From Punica granatum (lineage: Eukaryota > Streptophyta > Magnoliopsida > Myrtales > Lythraceae), in contig NC_045129.1 in assembly GCF_007655135.1 (NCBI RefSeq), positions 868,001 through 932,000 on the forward strand: 64,000 bases of DNA. Direction: 5' to 3'. Position numbers and translations under genes: made by a program. The notes under the pieces were generated by a model that worked only from the letters and a program-made list of their open reading frames with translations, did not search any database and was not told where the DNA came from. Below, in pieces: positions 11,689-24,664 of this stretch (position 1 is its first letter; each line of letters starts with the position of its first letter).

Positions 11689-13023
11689 ATGGCCGATGAT
11701 AGAGGCGGCGGCGGCGAGAGCAACGCCAACTGCTCCTCTTCTGTTCTTCATGGGAAGTACGAGCTGGGCCGCCTCCTGGGCCATGGGACCTTCGCGAAGG
11801 TCTACCTCGCCAGGAACCTGCAGTCTGGGAGGGGCGTGGCGATGAAGGTGGTGGGCAAGGATAAGGTGATTAAGGTGGGGATGATGGAGCAGATAAAGAG
11901 GGAGATCTCCGTCATGAAGATGGTGGAGCACCCGAACATCGTGGAGCTCCACGAGGTGATGGCCAGCAAGTCCAAGATCTACTTCGCGATGGAGCTCGTC
12001 CGCGGCGGTGAGCTCTTCTCGAAGATCTCCAAGGGCCGGCTGCGGGAGGACGTGGCCCGGGTCTACTTCCAGCAGCTTATCTCTGCCATCGACTTTTGCC
12101 ACAGTCGTGGGGTCTACCACCGAGACCTGAAGCCCGAGAACCTGCTTCTTGACGAGGATGGCAACCTGAAGGTTACCGACTTCGGGCTCAGCGCCTTCTC
12201 CGAGCACCTCAAGCAGGACGGGCTGCTGCACACCACCTGTGGTACCCCTGCCTACGTCGCCCCCGAGGTGATTGGAAAGAAGGGCTATGATGGGGCAAAG
12301 GCCGATCTTTGGTCGTGCGGCGTGATCCTCTACGTCCTCCTCGCCGGGTTCTTGCCATTCCAGGACGACAACATCATGGTAATGTACCGAAAGATCTACC
12401 GGGGCGACTTCAAGTGCCCGCCTTGGTTCTCGTCCGAGGCCCGCCGGTTTATCACCAAGCTGCTGGACCCGAACCCGAACACCCGAATCACCATCTCGAA
12501 AATCATGGAGTCCTCCTGGTTCAAGAAGTCCATCCCTAAGGCCGTGATCACCAAGGAGGAGATGGAGTTCGATAAGTTCGACGCCTTTGAGGAAGGGTTC
12601 AACAAGACAAACCAGCCCGAGACACTGAATGCATTCCACATAATATCCTTGTCGGAGGGGTTCGACCTGTCACCGCTCTTCGAGGAGAAGAAGAGGGAGG
12701 AAAAGGGGGAGCTGAGGTTCGCGACCACGAGGCCGGCGAGCAGCGTCATCTCGAAGCTGGAGGAGGTCGCCCGGGCAGGGAAGTTCAGCTTCAAGAAGAA
12801 CGAGTCGAAGGTGAAGCTCCAGGGCCAGGAGCGCGGGAGGAAGGGGAAGCTGGCGATAGCCGCGGAGATATTCGCTGTGACGCCGAGCTTAGTGGTCGTG
12901 GAGGTGAAGAAGGACAACGGGGACACGCTGGAGTACAATCAGTTCTGCAGCAAGGAGCTGAGGCCGGCGCTCAAGGACATTGTTTGGACCTCCCCGGCTG
13001 CTGAGAACTCACTGTCCAGTTGA
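11689..13023 (+). CDS. CIPK6: CBL-interacting protein kinase, CIPK6 type (SnRK3), intronless
   Basis: Serine/threonine kinase of 444 residues that is activated by calcineurin-B-like calcium sensors and acts at the plasma membrane or tonoplast in ion transport, auxin and salt responses (family knowledge). Kinase domain about 24-278: glycine loop GHGTFAKV 31-38, Lys53, catalytic loop HRDLKPEN 144-151, DFG 164-166, APE 191-193. The NAF/FISL motif, which binds CBL proteins, is at 313-316 (LNAF), followed by [14 protein letters not shown] and a C-terminal phosphatase-interaction region around 345-400. Absence of introns places it in the intron-poor CIPK clade, and the sequence most resembles CIPK6. 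The ATG at 11689 is the first in frame after the stop at 11503-11505. Codon third positions are very GC-rich compared with neighbouring genes, which creates long antisense shadow frames. Confidence 0.96.
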   Translation: MADDRGGGGESNANCSSSVLHGKYELGRLLGHGTFAKVYLARNLQSGRGVAMKVVGKDKVIKVGMMEQIKREISVMKMVEHPNIVELHEVMASKSKIYFAMELVRGGELFSKISKGRLREDVARVYFQQLISAIDFCHSRGVYHRDLKPENLLLDEDGNLKVTDFGLSAFSEHLKQDGLLHTTCGTPAYVAPEVIGKKGYDGAKADLWSCGVILYVLLAGFLPFQDDNIMVMYRKIYRGDFKCPPWFSSEARRFITKLLDPNPNTRITISKIMESSWFKKSIPKAVITKEEMEFDKFDAFEEGFNKTNQPETLNAFHIISLSEGFDLSPLFEEKKREEKGELRFATTRPASSVISKLEEVARAGKFSFKKNESKVKLQGQERGRKGKLAIAAEIFAVTPSLVVVEVKKDNGDTLEYNQFCSKELRPALKDIVWTSPAAENSLSS

Positions 13024-13873
13024 AAGATTCTTAAAAAAGCCAGAAAGGAGAAATTAAAGGTGTAAACTTTTAGGGGGCCTTATCATCGGATTGATGTTGG
13101 TTGGTTGGTTGGTTGGTTGTGATTGATTGTTCATCATTTTGTGTCATCTGTTGGTAATGGAAATCAAAGCAGGAGAGAGAGGGGTCTCGGCTCTGGTGGG
13201 TCTCTCAATTATTTTGGTCCATCTCTGCACATATGTTGTCTGTGCTTCTAATTCTTCTGTTGCTTTGTTTTAGCATCTAATGAGGATGATGTAGGATTTG
13301 TGTAGTTCAATCATGCAATATCATCAGCTACGCTGGTGTCAAATCTGGTACCCATGTGAAAACCTGCAAGTGGATCGGCAATTGTTTTTGTATTGCGGTT
13401 TCTTCTTCTTTGCCAGAGATTCTAGCGCCAAGGGAAATTATCCCGGACCCAGACAATTATGGCCACAGTCCAATCCAATGCAATCGGATGAGCATTGCCG
13501 CCCAATCCAACGTCCGTCATTCTTAAGACTGTTCCTTAAAAGGGATGGGTTAAGTTCCCGCAGTAGCGATAGCGACTTCAATCTTCGTATTACAACAACG
13601 TTTTGAGGGACCAAAATGCGACTTCTGCACTAAAACACTCTCAATTTCAGTTATCCTCGACATAGGTCTTAACGGTAGATTTATAGTTTAATTAACTCAG
13701 GATACGATTATGCTCGATTGGGTGTGTTATTCTGAAGCAACGGTTATGTGGGTCACTTGGTTTTCAATTTCAACTGTAAACTTCGTTGTTTAAGATGATG
13801 TGAGGCTGTGTGCGAGCCCACAGATACTAATAGACGTGGAGCTTTTCTTCGGCCATGGTTTCAGTTTTTATAG
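13024..13873. other. 3' flank of the CIPK6-like gene
   Basis: Begins with the probable 3' UTR, which has a GGTT repeat near 13096-13119. No further gene is supported. Confidence 0.55.
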
Positions 13874-14130
13874 TGTGTTTGGTTTTAGAGTTGAGTTGAG
13901 TTTTAATTTTAATTGGATTGTAATGATTGTATTATTAAATTACCAGAAAAAAAAGTATCAAAAAGTAACAAATAGTTAAGAGAATTTAATATTAAAAATT
14001 AAATTGAATATAATAGAGTTGTATGTAGGTTTATGTATGAGATAATTTTTTTTACTTTGAATAGTTAATTTTTATTATGTAACGAATAGAGTTGAAGTTA
14101 AAATTTAAATTTAAAATTTAATTACGAACT
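13874..14130 (+). repeat. Dispersed repeat, copy 1 (GAGTT-rich family)
   Basis: Starts 'gtgtgtttggttttagag', followed by GAGTT repeats and 'taatgattgtattattaaatta'. A second, clearly related copy lies at 45545-45840 in the same orientation, so this is a multi-copy element rather than unique spacer. No coding capacity; probably a MITE, family unknown. Confidence 0.6.
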
Positions 14131-14241
14131 CAAACTGACCAAATTTGTGGTCGTTTTCTTATCCGGGGAAAGCTTGTGGAGTGGCCTTCCATGAATTGGG
14201 TCACTGTTAAGTGTAAATTTTGTATTCATTCCCACCCATAA

Positions 14242-14272
<31 letters not shown>

Positions 14273-15827
14273 AATTGTTGAATTGAAAAGTGACGGGGAT
14301 GTTTCAATTCCTGTCTCTCAATTATTGTCCTCTTCCTCGATCGAGGAATGTCCCGTCCCGCGTTGGCCTCTGCAAATTGTGTGCCGTGCACTGGTCCAAT
14401 ATTAAAGAGTCCTCGTCAGCTTCTCATCAGATTGACAGAGCTTCCCTGCTAGAATTTAACGACACAGTAATTACGGTGGCACATTTGGCTGTCATGAATT
14501 ACTATTCCCATGTCACCTGGAATTCATGATCTGCCGTTCAAATCTTGCTTGTTCCTGCTGGTCCGACGACAGAAGTTTCAAATGCAAGCCAACGCGAATT
14601 CAATCTGTCACGGGCTTCATTAAACGCTCCAACACGGGCTAGTTAATTGAGCTTCAGATCAGGTTCATTCCATTAGAGTCATTCTTTAGAACCGGTTTCT
14701 ATAGCTCGTATGAGAAACTATCATTTGCACCAGCAACGCTCTCGTGGTGGTCTTAACTTACTGTGAAAACACTTGCTCCTGTGAAAGTATAAGGCTGTAC
14801 GACAAGAGCGACCGGGGAGGATGAACATATGCATTTATCGTGTTCTAATTCCTCAAATAACAGTTCAAGAAGGGAATGCGACCATCTTGTAGATTAATTG
14901 GAAAGAATACTTCCCGTTTAGATAGATGACGGACGATAGATCAGTCAAGACAGCTTTTCTGGAATCAAGATGAATACCTTCGCTTCAACAGAGAGGACCA
15001 AGGAGTTGCAAGGTCAATTTCATCTAACACACAGAGGTGGAAGAGACAGAGAGTCATTATCCCGTTAGATGGCGAATAATATCAGTGATCGAGTTCAGGT
15101 GAAAGGAGGGAGTCATTTGGTTTTTATTTCGTTTCCAACGTCTTTAACACGTCTAGATCACTGTCGACAAGACAATTAATATGTACATAGTACATACATC
15201 GGCCGTGATACTTGCCAAATTCGTTTTCATTTTCTTTGTCTATGGGAACAAGAAGCTTATTTAACTTATAGCTCGCCGGTTGTCTTCTAGCGGTATCGAC
15301 CATCGGAATTTAGACATCGCAATAAGTTATGGTAAGGCGTTTTGATGCTTACAAAGTTCGCTCTTAATTAGAATCTTGAAATTGGGTATAATTGAAAGAA
15401 TAATTTCACGAAGTACTTATTAGAATAAATAAATAAAGAATGTTTACATGTATTAGATTGGACATAATAGAAACCAATTAGCTCCCTGAATTATTAGGAA
15501 CAAATTAGAACAACTTTATAATAATTAGGAGGGTCTAATTATTTGTTTGCTGATTGACATCAGCTAGCAATAATGCAAAGAGATTTTATTTTCGCTTTGA
15601 AACAAAATAAGACTCTTATAATGTCTTATTACCTCATGCAAGAAAAAGATCTTCAACACGTCACATTTTTAATTTCCTCAAATTAAGTTCTTAAAACATA
15701 AATTAGGTGACCCTCTTGCCATGAAGTCCTTTTAGCTCGCCCAAATATATATATTTTGCTGAGAGGCAATTCAGCCAAAGGTTATATATATGTTTTATTA
15801 AACTTCCAGTAATCGCATAAGATCAAC
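14131..15827. other. Intergenic region
   Basis: No gene is supported. A (TA) microsatellite of about 26 nt occurs near 14242-14268. Short frames at 14122-14529 are not recognisable. Confidence 0.5.
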
Positions 15828-17955
15828 TCCCAAACAACACCAAACTACTTAATGAATTAAGTAAAAATATTTAACTTAATAAAATAATTCATTTTCCATT
15901 TATTTGTGTCTTTTTTCTTCATAAAACATATCCTCATCTTTATCATTTATCCACTCTTCCTATACATTTCTTTTCTTAACTAATTAAGCGCTTAATTTTA
16001 AAACACTTAATTTATCAAAGGCCATCTTAGTTATAAGGGAAAATGAATGGGAGAAAGAGGGAAATATGAGAAATGAAGTTCTATACAACTTAATTATTAA
16101 GTCAAAAACTATTTAATGAGTTAAGTAAAAATATTTGATTTAATCAAATAATTCATTTTCCACTTATTAGTACATTTTCTCATTCACAAAATATATCATC
16201 ATCCTTATCATTTATCTACTCTTCTTATACATTTCGTTCATTAACTAATCAAGAGTTCAAAAATTAAGCATTTAATTTATCAAACGCCACCTTAATTAAT
16301 TAATTACCATTTTTATGGTTATGAATCCTTTTAATCACAAGTTGGGATATTTTAATACTCAAATTTGTGCATCGCAGCCTTGCGTTCCCCTTCTCATCAG
16401 TCTCCATGCTGGGAAGTCGTTTAAATGATATACGTTGTATATATCTATTCATTCACACATATAAATACATGGAAGATATTACAAACGTAACATAATGCAA
16501 TAATTATATAGTACTGGTAGGACCGGCCCGGGGCAATTTTGAGCCGTACAGTTCATGCAGGCGGATCCAAAATGATTCCAACTACGAAACGGAAAATTAA
16601 GCCAATAAAATACTGAATTATTAGGGATTTAATTTAATTATATGATGGCCTGATGGTCATTTTCAACCACCGAGAGACATAATTACATGGCATGTTATCG
16701 ATCTTATATTTTTGTTCTATGATTCATTGAGGGATTGTTGCAAATCTTTACACACTAATGAAGGGTCAAACGAAGCCATCATTCATTGTTAGAGGGAGGT
16801 CTTAGAAAAGAACTCCAACCTCAAAAGACAAGCTAAATAAATAATATGATATGATGCAACAGACCTAATTAGTCATTCAATAATGCTATCATTTTATTCT
16901 TAATTATTGGAAAAATCATGATGATGGCATTATACGTGGAACCAAATACAACTACAAGTGGAGACATCTGAGGAAAGGGACACCCGGGCCGGGGAATTGA
17001 GAATTGAGCTAGGGGACATATATAACATTATTAAGCCTCTATCGAATTCGTCGGAAAAAGAGAGCGTAAAGTGGTGTTTGATAAATTAAATGTTTAAAAA
17101 ATAAGTACATAATTAGTTAAGAGAAGAAATGTATATGAAGAAGGGAGAAATGAATAAGGACGAAAATTTTTTTGTGAGAGATAAAGAGTATCAATGAGGT
17201 TGCGTTTGATAAATTAAGTACTGAATTAGTTAAGAAAAGAAATGTATAAAAATGGAGGATAAATGATAAGGATGATGATATGTTTTGTAAAGGGAAAATG
17301 ATCCCAATAAGTGAAAAATGACTTATTCATTAAATCAAATATTTTTACTAAACTCATTAAATAGTTTTTGACTTAATGATTAAGCAGTATAAAACTTCAT
17401 TTCTCATCTTTCCCTCTTTCATAGCTAACTTGTAACTAACGTTTAAGTACTTATTTTGATTAAGTTGAAACATACACCCTCCAAGTGAAGAATGACTTAT
17501 TTCATTAAGTCAAAATTTTTTACTTATTTCATTAAGTGATTTTTTGCTTAATAATTAAGTAGTATTGATCCTTATCTCTCATCTTTTCCTCTTTCTTACA
17601 TGCATTTTCTACTAACTTGTATCTAATTTTTAAGCACTTATTTAATTAATTGAAACAAACACAACCATGTTAAAAATTTAAGTACTTAATTAGTTAATGA
17701 ATAAAACATATATAAGATGGAGATGATAAGGATGAGAAAATGTTTGTTAAGAGTAAAAAGCACAAATAAGTGAAAAATGACTTATTTCATTCAGTCAAAC
17801 TTTTTTACTTATTTCATTAAGTGATTTTGTATCTAATAATTAAACGGTTTAGACCATCATCTCTCATCTTTCTTTTTTTTCTCTCATTCGCTTTCTTTTA
17901 TAACTAACTTTTAAATACTCATTTAATTAAGTGGAAATAAACACGCCATTATTCA
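15828..17955. repeat. Cluster of about six MITE copies in both orientations
   Basis: Related units occur near 15828-16022, 16040-16300, 17069-17190, 17203-17470, 17478-17665 and 17669-17955. Units share 'tttgataaattaagtact', 'aaatgataaggatgatgata', 'aaaaatgacttatttcatta' and 'ctctcatctttccctctttc'. The first two are reverse-complemented relative to the later ones. Ends read like GTG(T)GTTTGATAAATTAAG and its inverse. No coding capacity; the size of 190-290 bp fits a MITE (hAT-like termini possible). The 16300-17068 interval between the two groups is unclassified spacer. Confidence 0.65.
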
Positions 17956-19311
17956 GTCAGTGTTGAGGTTGAATATGGTATTATATGCTACAGTCCTTGC
18001 GACTGATTATTAATTTCGGAAGATGTTGTTCATTTAAGAGTCCAGCTAGAAATTAGTGATGCCGAATTCGACCGGAGTCTTTAAACAATTGCGCATTGGA
18101 CACAACAGAGGTAATTGGATTAGTGATTATGTGCATAATATTGGCATCTCATCTCCGGTTATTTCTCAACCCTAGGGTGTGTTTTCAGGTCTCGAGCTCA
18201 TTCGGTCCCTTGGCTTTTTAGGAATGTTACTTTGGAGGTTGATCACAGATTGTGCGACTTCAGATCGAAATACGAGTGGATATTGTAGAATTACCTATGC
18301 ATTTTTTTTAGTTATTAAATTTTTTATTTTATTGTACTAAATACATGGGCTTTCATTCTATAAAAAAAAATGACGATGATATTGTTTTATGTTTTTTAAA
18401 GTTTATGCTTAGCCGGGCCCGGTGACAGCTTCTCGCATTCCACTTGGACCAGAAAATGCTTCGAGCTGGTCGATCTGTGGGCTGATAGGCCCATAAAGGG
18501 GGCCCCACGATAACTAGTAGAGCCTTCAAATGAGGCCCAATTACCATAAGAGACGGACGATGATCAAATAGCCATGGACAAAAATGATGGGGACTAATCC
18601 AATAAGGAACCGTTTAGGAAGACACGTGATGACTATATCTCAGACTCAATTGCTCAATTGTACTTCAAGTCGCATGCCGAGCTCGACCAGTTGAAGATTT
18701 GTAAATGGAAAACTTATGCCACGGTCTATGCTATTCAACAATGATGCCCGGGGTTTGAGTTGTCTATAGTCGGAACACGAAGTCGTAAAAAAGCCGGTAC
18801 ATTTTAATTAATTACATCAAAATCTAGCAGACAAGGATATGATATGATTATGACCTGCCGCAGCGCAGTTCCCCTGAAGTACAGAGGTACATAGTACTTA
18901 CTGGCTTTTAATCCATCAGCGAATTTTGGGAGTACTTTTACTCTCTGTTCTCTTTCTACTCTTTCCCGCCTGCTTCCTCTCGCAGTGATCTTATCATCGA
19001 CGGCACTGGCAATCTCTTTTCGCCTTCATTTAATCTCTCAGCTTGTAGTATTATTATTCTGCTACGATAGATAGACGTAGTTATCATACTAATGCTTAAC
19101 AAGTAGAATAGAATTTCCCGGTGATGTACTATCGGAATCATCGGTGATCGATTGAAAGCACGAAATACCCATAAATCCCGATACAACTTCTCCACGAAAC
19201 GAGATTGTCATTAGAAAGGATAGGATCTCCATCAAGGGGAATACGAAACCAGAAGGAAGAGTCTATTCGAAGGAGAAGAAGCTACGAGGAAAGCAAGAAG
19301 GCAATAAGCCC
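17956..19311. other. Intergenic region and 3' flank of the AP2-B3 gene
   Basis: No gene is supported. The part next to 19312 is the probable 3' UTR of the minus-strand gene. Confidence 0.5.
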
Positions 19312-20355
19312 TCAGTTGATTTGCACGCCGAACAGCCTAAAACCTCGGTTGTCTTCAGTTGGACTCCCATGAATCCCCGGTTCCTCTTTGATCACCTCCC
19401 ATCCTCCGCCGACTGCAATGCCTCCAACCCCACTCCCTACCCTGTTCTCTATTGCAGCCCTCCGATCCATTGCCCCAATCAGCGGTTCGGCCTGGACGTT
19501 CCTACACACATTGATCATGTAGAATGTCCGGTTCTCCTTTGTTGGGTCCGTGCACTCGCATAGGCAGAAACTCACTGTGTCATTGGCTCTCAGGACCTTC
19601 TCCTTCACGAACCGACTCCAGCCCCTGGTGAAGACAAAGCTCTGACTGCTGCTCCAATAGCAATACCGAAACTTCCACATCCTCATCAATCTATCATAGA
19701 AAACGAGCTGAACATCGTCAATTGGTCCACCTTCCTTACTGTTATCCTCTCGTTTCTCATGAATTCGGGGGAAGTACTTGACGGCATACTTCTTTGGGAT
19801 CACGAGCCTGTTGAGCTTTCCCACATCGCTCGGCGTCAGCTCCTTCTGAAAGAGCTGCCTGCACAGAAAACCTCCTCTTTCACCCTGGAAACCAACAGGG
19901 TTTGGCCCAGTGCCCACTCCAGCCTCATTCCTCTCGGACCGGATCCTAAGATAATTTGCAAACTTGGACCGGTAAGACCCATCTTTGATCATGCTAAGCA
20001 CCGCTTCTTGGCTGAAGAGGCTCTGGAAGTTGGGCTCTTCAACAGAATCCGGGGTCCACGGGAAGTTGCGGTGAGAGTCCCCGCTCCGGAGATTAATTGC
20101 TGCCGAGTCATAGGCCATGGCTGCTTCCTCCTCGGACTTGAATGTCCCCAGCCAAATCCGTTGGTGGTTAGCATATATCTGTGCCCCCCAGTGTCCATTG
20201 TGTTGGGGTACGACTCCCTTAAATCGGCCTGAGGACAGCCCATTTCGGGGTCGCTTGCTGGGTATTTGGAGCACGGTACTGCTGTTCGAGTCCGAAGCTT
20301 CATTTTCTCCGCTGGCTCTGCCATCGGAAATCATGCTCAGTGTTTGTTTCCCCAT
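19312..20355 (-). CDS. AP2-B3 (RAV-like) transcription factor, At1g50680/At1g51120 subgroup
   Basis: Intronless DNA-binding protein of 347 residues, expected in the nucleus as a repressor of growth or flowering genes (RAV/TEM family knowledge). AP2 domain about 43-100 ([20 protein letters not shown] through HRNFPW). B3 domain about 168-285 ([20 protein letters not shown], then [20 protein letters not shown]). The C-terminus carries RLFGV at 340-344, the known B3-type repression motif. The spacer and the '[14 protein letters not shown]' form match the At1g50680/At1g51120 branch better than RAV1/TEM1. Start: the ATG at 20355 gives MGKQTLSM and sits 7 nt after a good splice acceptor (tacgtag), so a 5' UTR intron is possible. 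An ATG at 20406 would add 17 residues and cannot be excluded. Confidence 0.93.
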   Translation of the reverse strand: MGKQTLSMISDGRASGENEASDSNSSTVLQIPSKRPRNGLSSGRFKGVVPQHNGHWGAQIYANHQRIWLGTFKSEEEAAMAYDSAAINLRSGDSHRNFPWTPDSVEEPNFQSLFSQEAVLSMIKDGSYRSKFANYLRIRSERNEAGVGTGPNPVGFQGERGGFLCRQLFQKELTPSDVGKLNRLVIPKKYAVKYFPRIHEKREDNSKEGGPIDDVQLVFYDRLMRMWKFRYCYWSSSQSFVFTRGWSRFVKEKVLRANDTVSFCLCECTDPTKENRTFYMINVCRNVQAEPLIGAMDRRAAIENRVGSGVGGIAVGGGWEVIKEEPGIHGSPTEDNRGFRLFGVQIN

Positions 20356-20409
20356 TATCCCCCTACGTACATATGCACACGTTAATTGATTCATCAGCAA
20401 GACCATTAA

Positions 20410-22240
20410 TTTTGCAACAAAGATTTCGAGTTCTCAATCAGGAAAAATACCAAAAAGGATCAAATAAACATGAAACATTCTTTTAGAAACACACTGACGA
20501 AAATATGCAAATATTAACTTGTAGACCAAAAATTGCTCAGTACATAATGAGTTCCCAGTCAATATAAATTCCGAAAGAATGAATCAAACATACAAGAAAT
20601 GTAATCCAAATTCCTTATTTGGTGCCATTCTTGAGTAGCGCCTTAACTTTAATATTCTCTTCTAACCATTCATATCGATATACAGAAGAATTACTAAATC
20701 CCTATTCTTCTATACTATCATCGCTCTGCGTCAGAGACCCATAAAAGAGAATTACTAAATTCATATTTTCTATACTATCATCGCTCTGCGCCAGAAACCC
20801 ATAAAAGATTTTTAAAGCCCTCACCCACCATGTTCATGGCCTCAAAACATGCATTTCAAAACCCTTCCCTTACATCGATCTGAGCACTTCCGATAAACAC
20901 TGCACAGCAACAAGAATCGAAAAACTACACAAGGTGAACAACAGGATGACACTGACCTAAGCCTTCACCCACAGCTCCAAGAAGTCATTTCATTTACAGT
21001 TTTGGAGACAGTCCCCAAGGAGAAATTGCCATCTAAAACCCAAAATGAAAACTACCTCAACTAAATTAATTTCCAAATTGAGAAATCAAGACTGAGAGAA
21101 CAAAGAGACCAATGATTCTGAGACACAAACAAATAAACCTTAACCTCATGAACATCGAGAACACTACACCAAAGGAAACTGCAAATTTGGACTATACATA
21201 CATGAGAAAATCTGAGATTATCCACCCTTATGATGCAACCACGAGGAAAAATAGATCACATTCTTGTATTAGACTCTAGCACAATACATACACGTATCAC
21301 AAGCCATACCCTCTATCACAATTTTAATGTTTCTTTCTGTTCCACATGATAGGAAGACCATGTAGGGGCAATTAAGAAATACGATTACAAGGCTATGCCT
21401 TTTTAAATTAATATGATTCCAAGTTAGGGACAATTTGAGATAGAAAACGATTTTGCAAGAGATTTGGTTATACCAAAAATTAAAACTGATTTCCGAAATT
21501 TTTTAGTGTCTGGTGAACATAATATATGAACACTGTAGTGCACATCATCCACACATGGAAGAAAGGCATAGTCCTATTAGATTTACTACAGTCATTTCAA
21601 CAAGAAAATTGCACATTCATTCGTTATCAATCTTATCATTAATAAACTACTCAAGGCTGGTTGGTATATAGAAGTGCTAACCATGAGTTTTTCCATCACT
21701 GAAACCTTAACAAAGCAAAATCTAAAAACTCAGTTTTAGAATGTTACCTGGAGTCAAATATGAACGTCAAAATATCGGACGAACCTCCTATGCTATACAT
21801 GACCTTACATCTAGTTTAGTGCCTAAATACTCGTAGAATACTCCCCTAAAACAAAAATGTTCCCTTCTGTATTCATTAATTATAGTTGCCAAATACACCA
21901 TGATGGGACCACAATGCTGAAACGAACATTCTTTAAATGGTTTCTTTTCCTTATTGTCCAACTCAAAGCTAGCTATTATGGCAATAACAAAAAAAACCTT
22001 AACTAATGCTCATTAATTAATGCAAAATTTGAAAAAGGGAAGGGGAAATAATTCAAAAAAGTGCAAATACTGCGATAAAACATGAGAATTGGGAATAAGA
22101 TCATAAGAACATAAATAAATGGGATAAGAACATATGCATTTTCTATCTTTATATGGCAGTTAATAATTATCTCATATAAAATGCACACATTTGGGAAAAG
22201 CAAGAGAGAAAATAGAAGGTTTAACAAACCAATATCCAAG
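20410..22240. other. Upstream spacer of the AP2-B3 gene
   Basis: No coding exon is recognisable. It may hold the promoter and a possible 5' UTR intron of the minus-strand AP2-B3 gene. A 61-bp tandem duplication lies at about 20687-20808. Confidence 0.5.
20687..20808. repeat. Tandem duplication, about 61 bp x 2
   Basis: Each half begins gaattactaaat and ends cccataaaaga, sharing 'ctatactatcatcgctctgc' with a few substitutions. Confidence 0.85.
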
Positions 22241-22560
22241 TGCGTGTCAAACCAGTAGAATGTGTTGATCAGCCAGAATAGATGTGTCAAATTAACCAGC
22301 CGAAATCAAACGTGTCAGACCAGCCACAATCAGATATGCGTCAAATCAAATGGCAAGCACTAATGCGCAGTCCAGTTACGACTTAATAAATAAAATAGAG
22401 ATATTAGAATCAATGAATTGTTAAGACGAATGCACAGTTCAAGGTTAAGACCTAATAGAGATATCAGATTTAATAAATTGTTCACTCCAAGCACATTGCA
22501 ACTACTTGCAAATGCGCAGTTCAGTTAGTACTTTAAAAGAGAATGAATAAATTGTTACTG
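22240..22560. repeat. Degenerate short tandem repeats
   Basis: Two local patterns: 'gtgtcaaaccagcc' variants at 22240-22335 and 'aatgcgcagttcagtta..taataaattgtt' variants at 22360-22560. No gene is supported. Confidence 0.5.
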
Positions 22561-23527
22561 CATACACAAATTGATATCTAAACTAATAACAATTATTTGA
22601 CCTTCAAGACATTTTATGTTAGCTCAGACAGGATTTGCATGGTTTGAATTTACATTCAATGGAACCATATCCAATCCAATAATCTTGATAATTATACAGC
22701 GAATTGTCATTGAATTTTTAGGATGTCGTCTTGATTGTCAAAGGGACAAAGCTAGGAAAAATGACATTATTATTAACCAAAGGCTCTATGCAAAAATGTA
22801 CATATATCAGCAAGAAGCACCAGATACATCATATGGGGATGTATGGATCTTCAATTCCATCAACATATGATAAGAGTACAATCAACAAATTCCGTGAATG
22901 TGAGGACCGTATATCCACAGTCTCATCCAAAACGAGACAGACGAGGAAAATCAGCAAGGATAAAAGAAAACCGGGAAAAAAAAAATTGACAGAGTTCGAG
23001 CGAAAGCGAACTGAATTAACCGGTGGCTTAGAGATAAAGCAAGCATTACCTGAAATTGGGTGCTAGTGTAAGAAGTTATCTCTCCATGACTCCTAACAGC
23101 AAGCAATATTGGCCTCTGCACAGGGATAAAAATAGGACAAGGCCATATCTTTTTGATATATAATATATTTGGGGCAAAAACATACATAAGAAAGAAATGT
23201 TAATTATCATGGCAGCAATTCTGATAGGTCGGCTATTGATTGGAACGAAAATCACAACCTACACATGTGAAGGAGCTATTCATGGCTACAATATATTCCC
23301 ATGAAAGGAAACACCAATATCTTCCCATATTGACACTCTCTGCAGGATGATAGCAATTTCCAAAGGATAGCGCGCCTCTCCTCATCAAAAATTTCAATAC
23401 TTCCTGCAAATATTTCACTATCCAAAAATAGATGCAAGCCATAAGATATACATTACATACATACAACAAAATCAATTTTTTATTTTTTCCAACAACAAAT
23501 AAATAATTAAAAGGGTGTTCTTTCGAA

Positions 23528-23569
23528 AGAAAGGTTTTTGAGAGAGTTTTAAGATCCAAAAACCTTTCT
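23528..23569. repeat. Perfect 13-bp inverted repeat
   Basis: AGAAAGGTTTTTG at 23528-23540 pairs with 23557-23569 across a 16-nt loop. It is too short for a microRNA precursor. Confidence 0.75.
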
Positions 23570-23634
23570 TGAAATTAATCGAGATATCATGCATCATATT
23601 ACTGAGGTAGAGAAAATGTGTATTTCGTTCGTAC

Positions 23635-23665
<31 letters not shown>

Positions 23666-24514
23666 ATGTCATTATTGTCTTCCGTTAAATAGTAAACCCC
23701 CTTTCAGTTCGTCCTCTTCATAGGACGACCATCAAAATCCACGCTTTCAGGCTTAATAATCATGCCACAGTAGTGCAAAAACTATTTCGTGATTTAAATT
23801 TAATCAATGAGAAGACCCAACTACCGAAAAGAAAATGATTGTACTTATCTCCTCGCATGCAGTACTAATTCTTCAGTTGTTCTTCATCTGGGCTTTCTCC
23901 AGGTGAGAGTGAGTGAAGATCGCTTCACTTGATCTTCACTCAGTGCTAGTAAAGACAGAAAGAAGTATCGAAGGATATATTTTGACGGCAAAGAGGAGCT
24001 ATGAAGGAGAAGGGCGAGGAGGAGGAGTCGAACCGACATTTGAAATCCCCCACCTTAATTTCCATGTTTTTCTGTCTCTGGAAATGGAACCCTCTTCAAG
24101 ATTCTTACAATTAGCGTCTGAATTGAGAAGAGAACAGGTGTCAGCTATTAGCTAGGCAGCTACCTCTACCTGGCCGGTTGTCTGAAACTGAATAGTCCAG
24201 CAAATCACAGGACTACACCTCTCATCTCATGGGAGAGAAAAACACAGACAGAATGAATAAGTAAAAAACAAAGCCCCTTCAGCACTGCAGCTGCCATACA
24301 ATTATATGAACAGTCACAAACATTATTAATCTGAACCATAGCCCTCGGCTTAATTTTTTCCAAAATTCAACACCTCTGCGCCCTGTATACATCATATACA
24401 TATATATATAGGAAATAAATAAGAGATAATTCTGACAAGCAGAAGGCCTGTGTGAAAGGGTAAAGAGTATTTTCTAAAGTTGGGAGCTTGGGAAGGCCAG
24501 AAAGGGAGGGGGGA

Positions 24515-24545
<31 letters not shown>

Positions 24546-24546
24546 G
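24515..24546. repeat. GA microsatellite in pri-miR156
   Basis: About 14 GA units on the plus strand, that is CT on the transcribed strand, 30 nt beyond the hairpin. Confidence 0.9.
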
Positions 24547-24580
24547 GATTGATCTTATGGGTGGATATGAGGACCGAGGA

Positions 24581-24602
24581 GCTGACAGAAAGAGAAGTGA
24601 GC
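24581..24602 (-). ncRNA. miR156* (3' arm)
   Basis: Complementary to the mature segment with the usual 2-nt 3' offset; begins GCUCACUUCUCUUUCUGUC. Confidence 0.9.
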
Positions 24603-24644
24603 ACGCACCTGCAAAGCTATGCTGCTCATAGCTATTGCCTGCGT

Positions 24645-24664
24645 GTGCTCACTCTCTTCTGTCA
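24645..24664 (-). ncRNA. miR156: Mature miR156 (5' arm)
   Basis: Twenty nucleotides identical to the conserved plant miR156. Confidence 0.97.

Noticed and set aside
11407..12639. 410-codon open frame on the minus strand
   Set aside because: Antisense shadow of the CIPK6-like kinase caused by high GC at third codon positions; His/Leu/Asp-rich with no family signature.
23528..23569. Second microRNA hairpin near MIR156
   Set aside because: Stem is only 13 bp; too short for a plant microRNA precursor.
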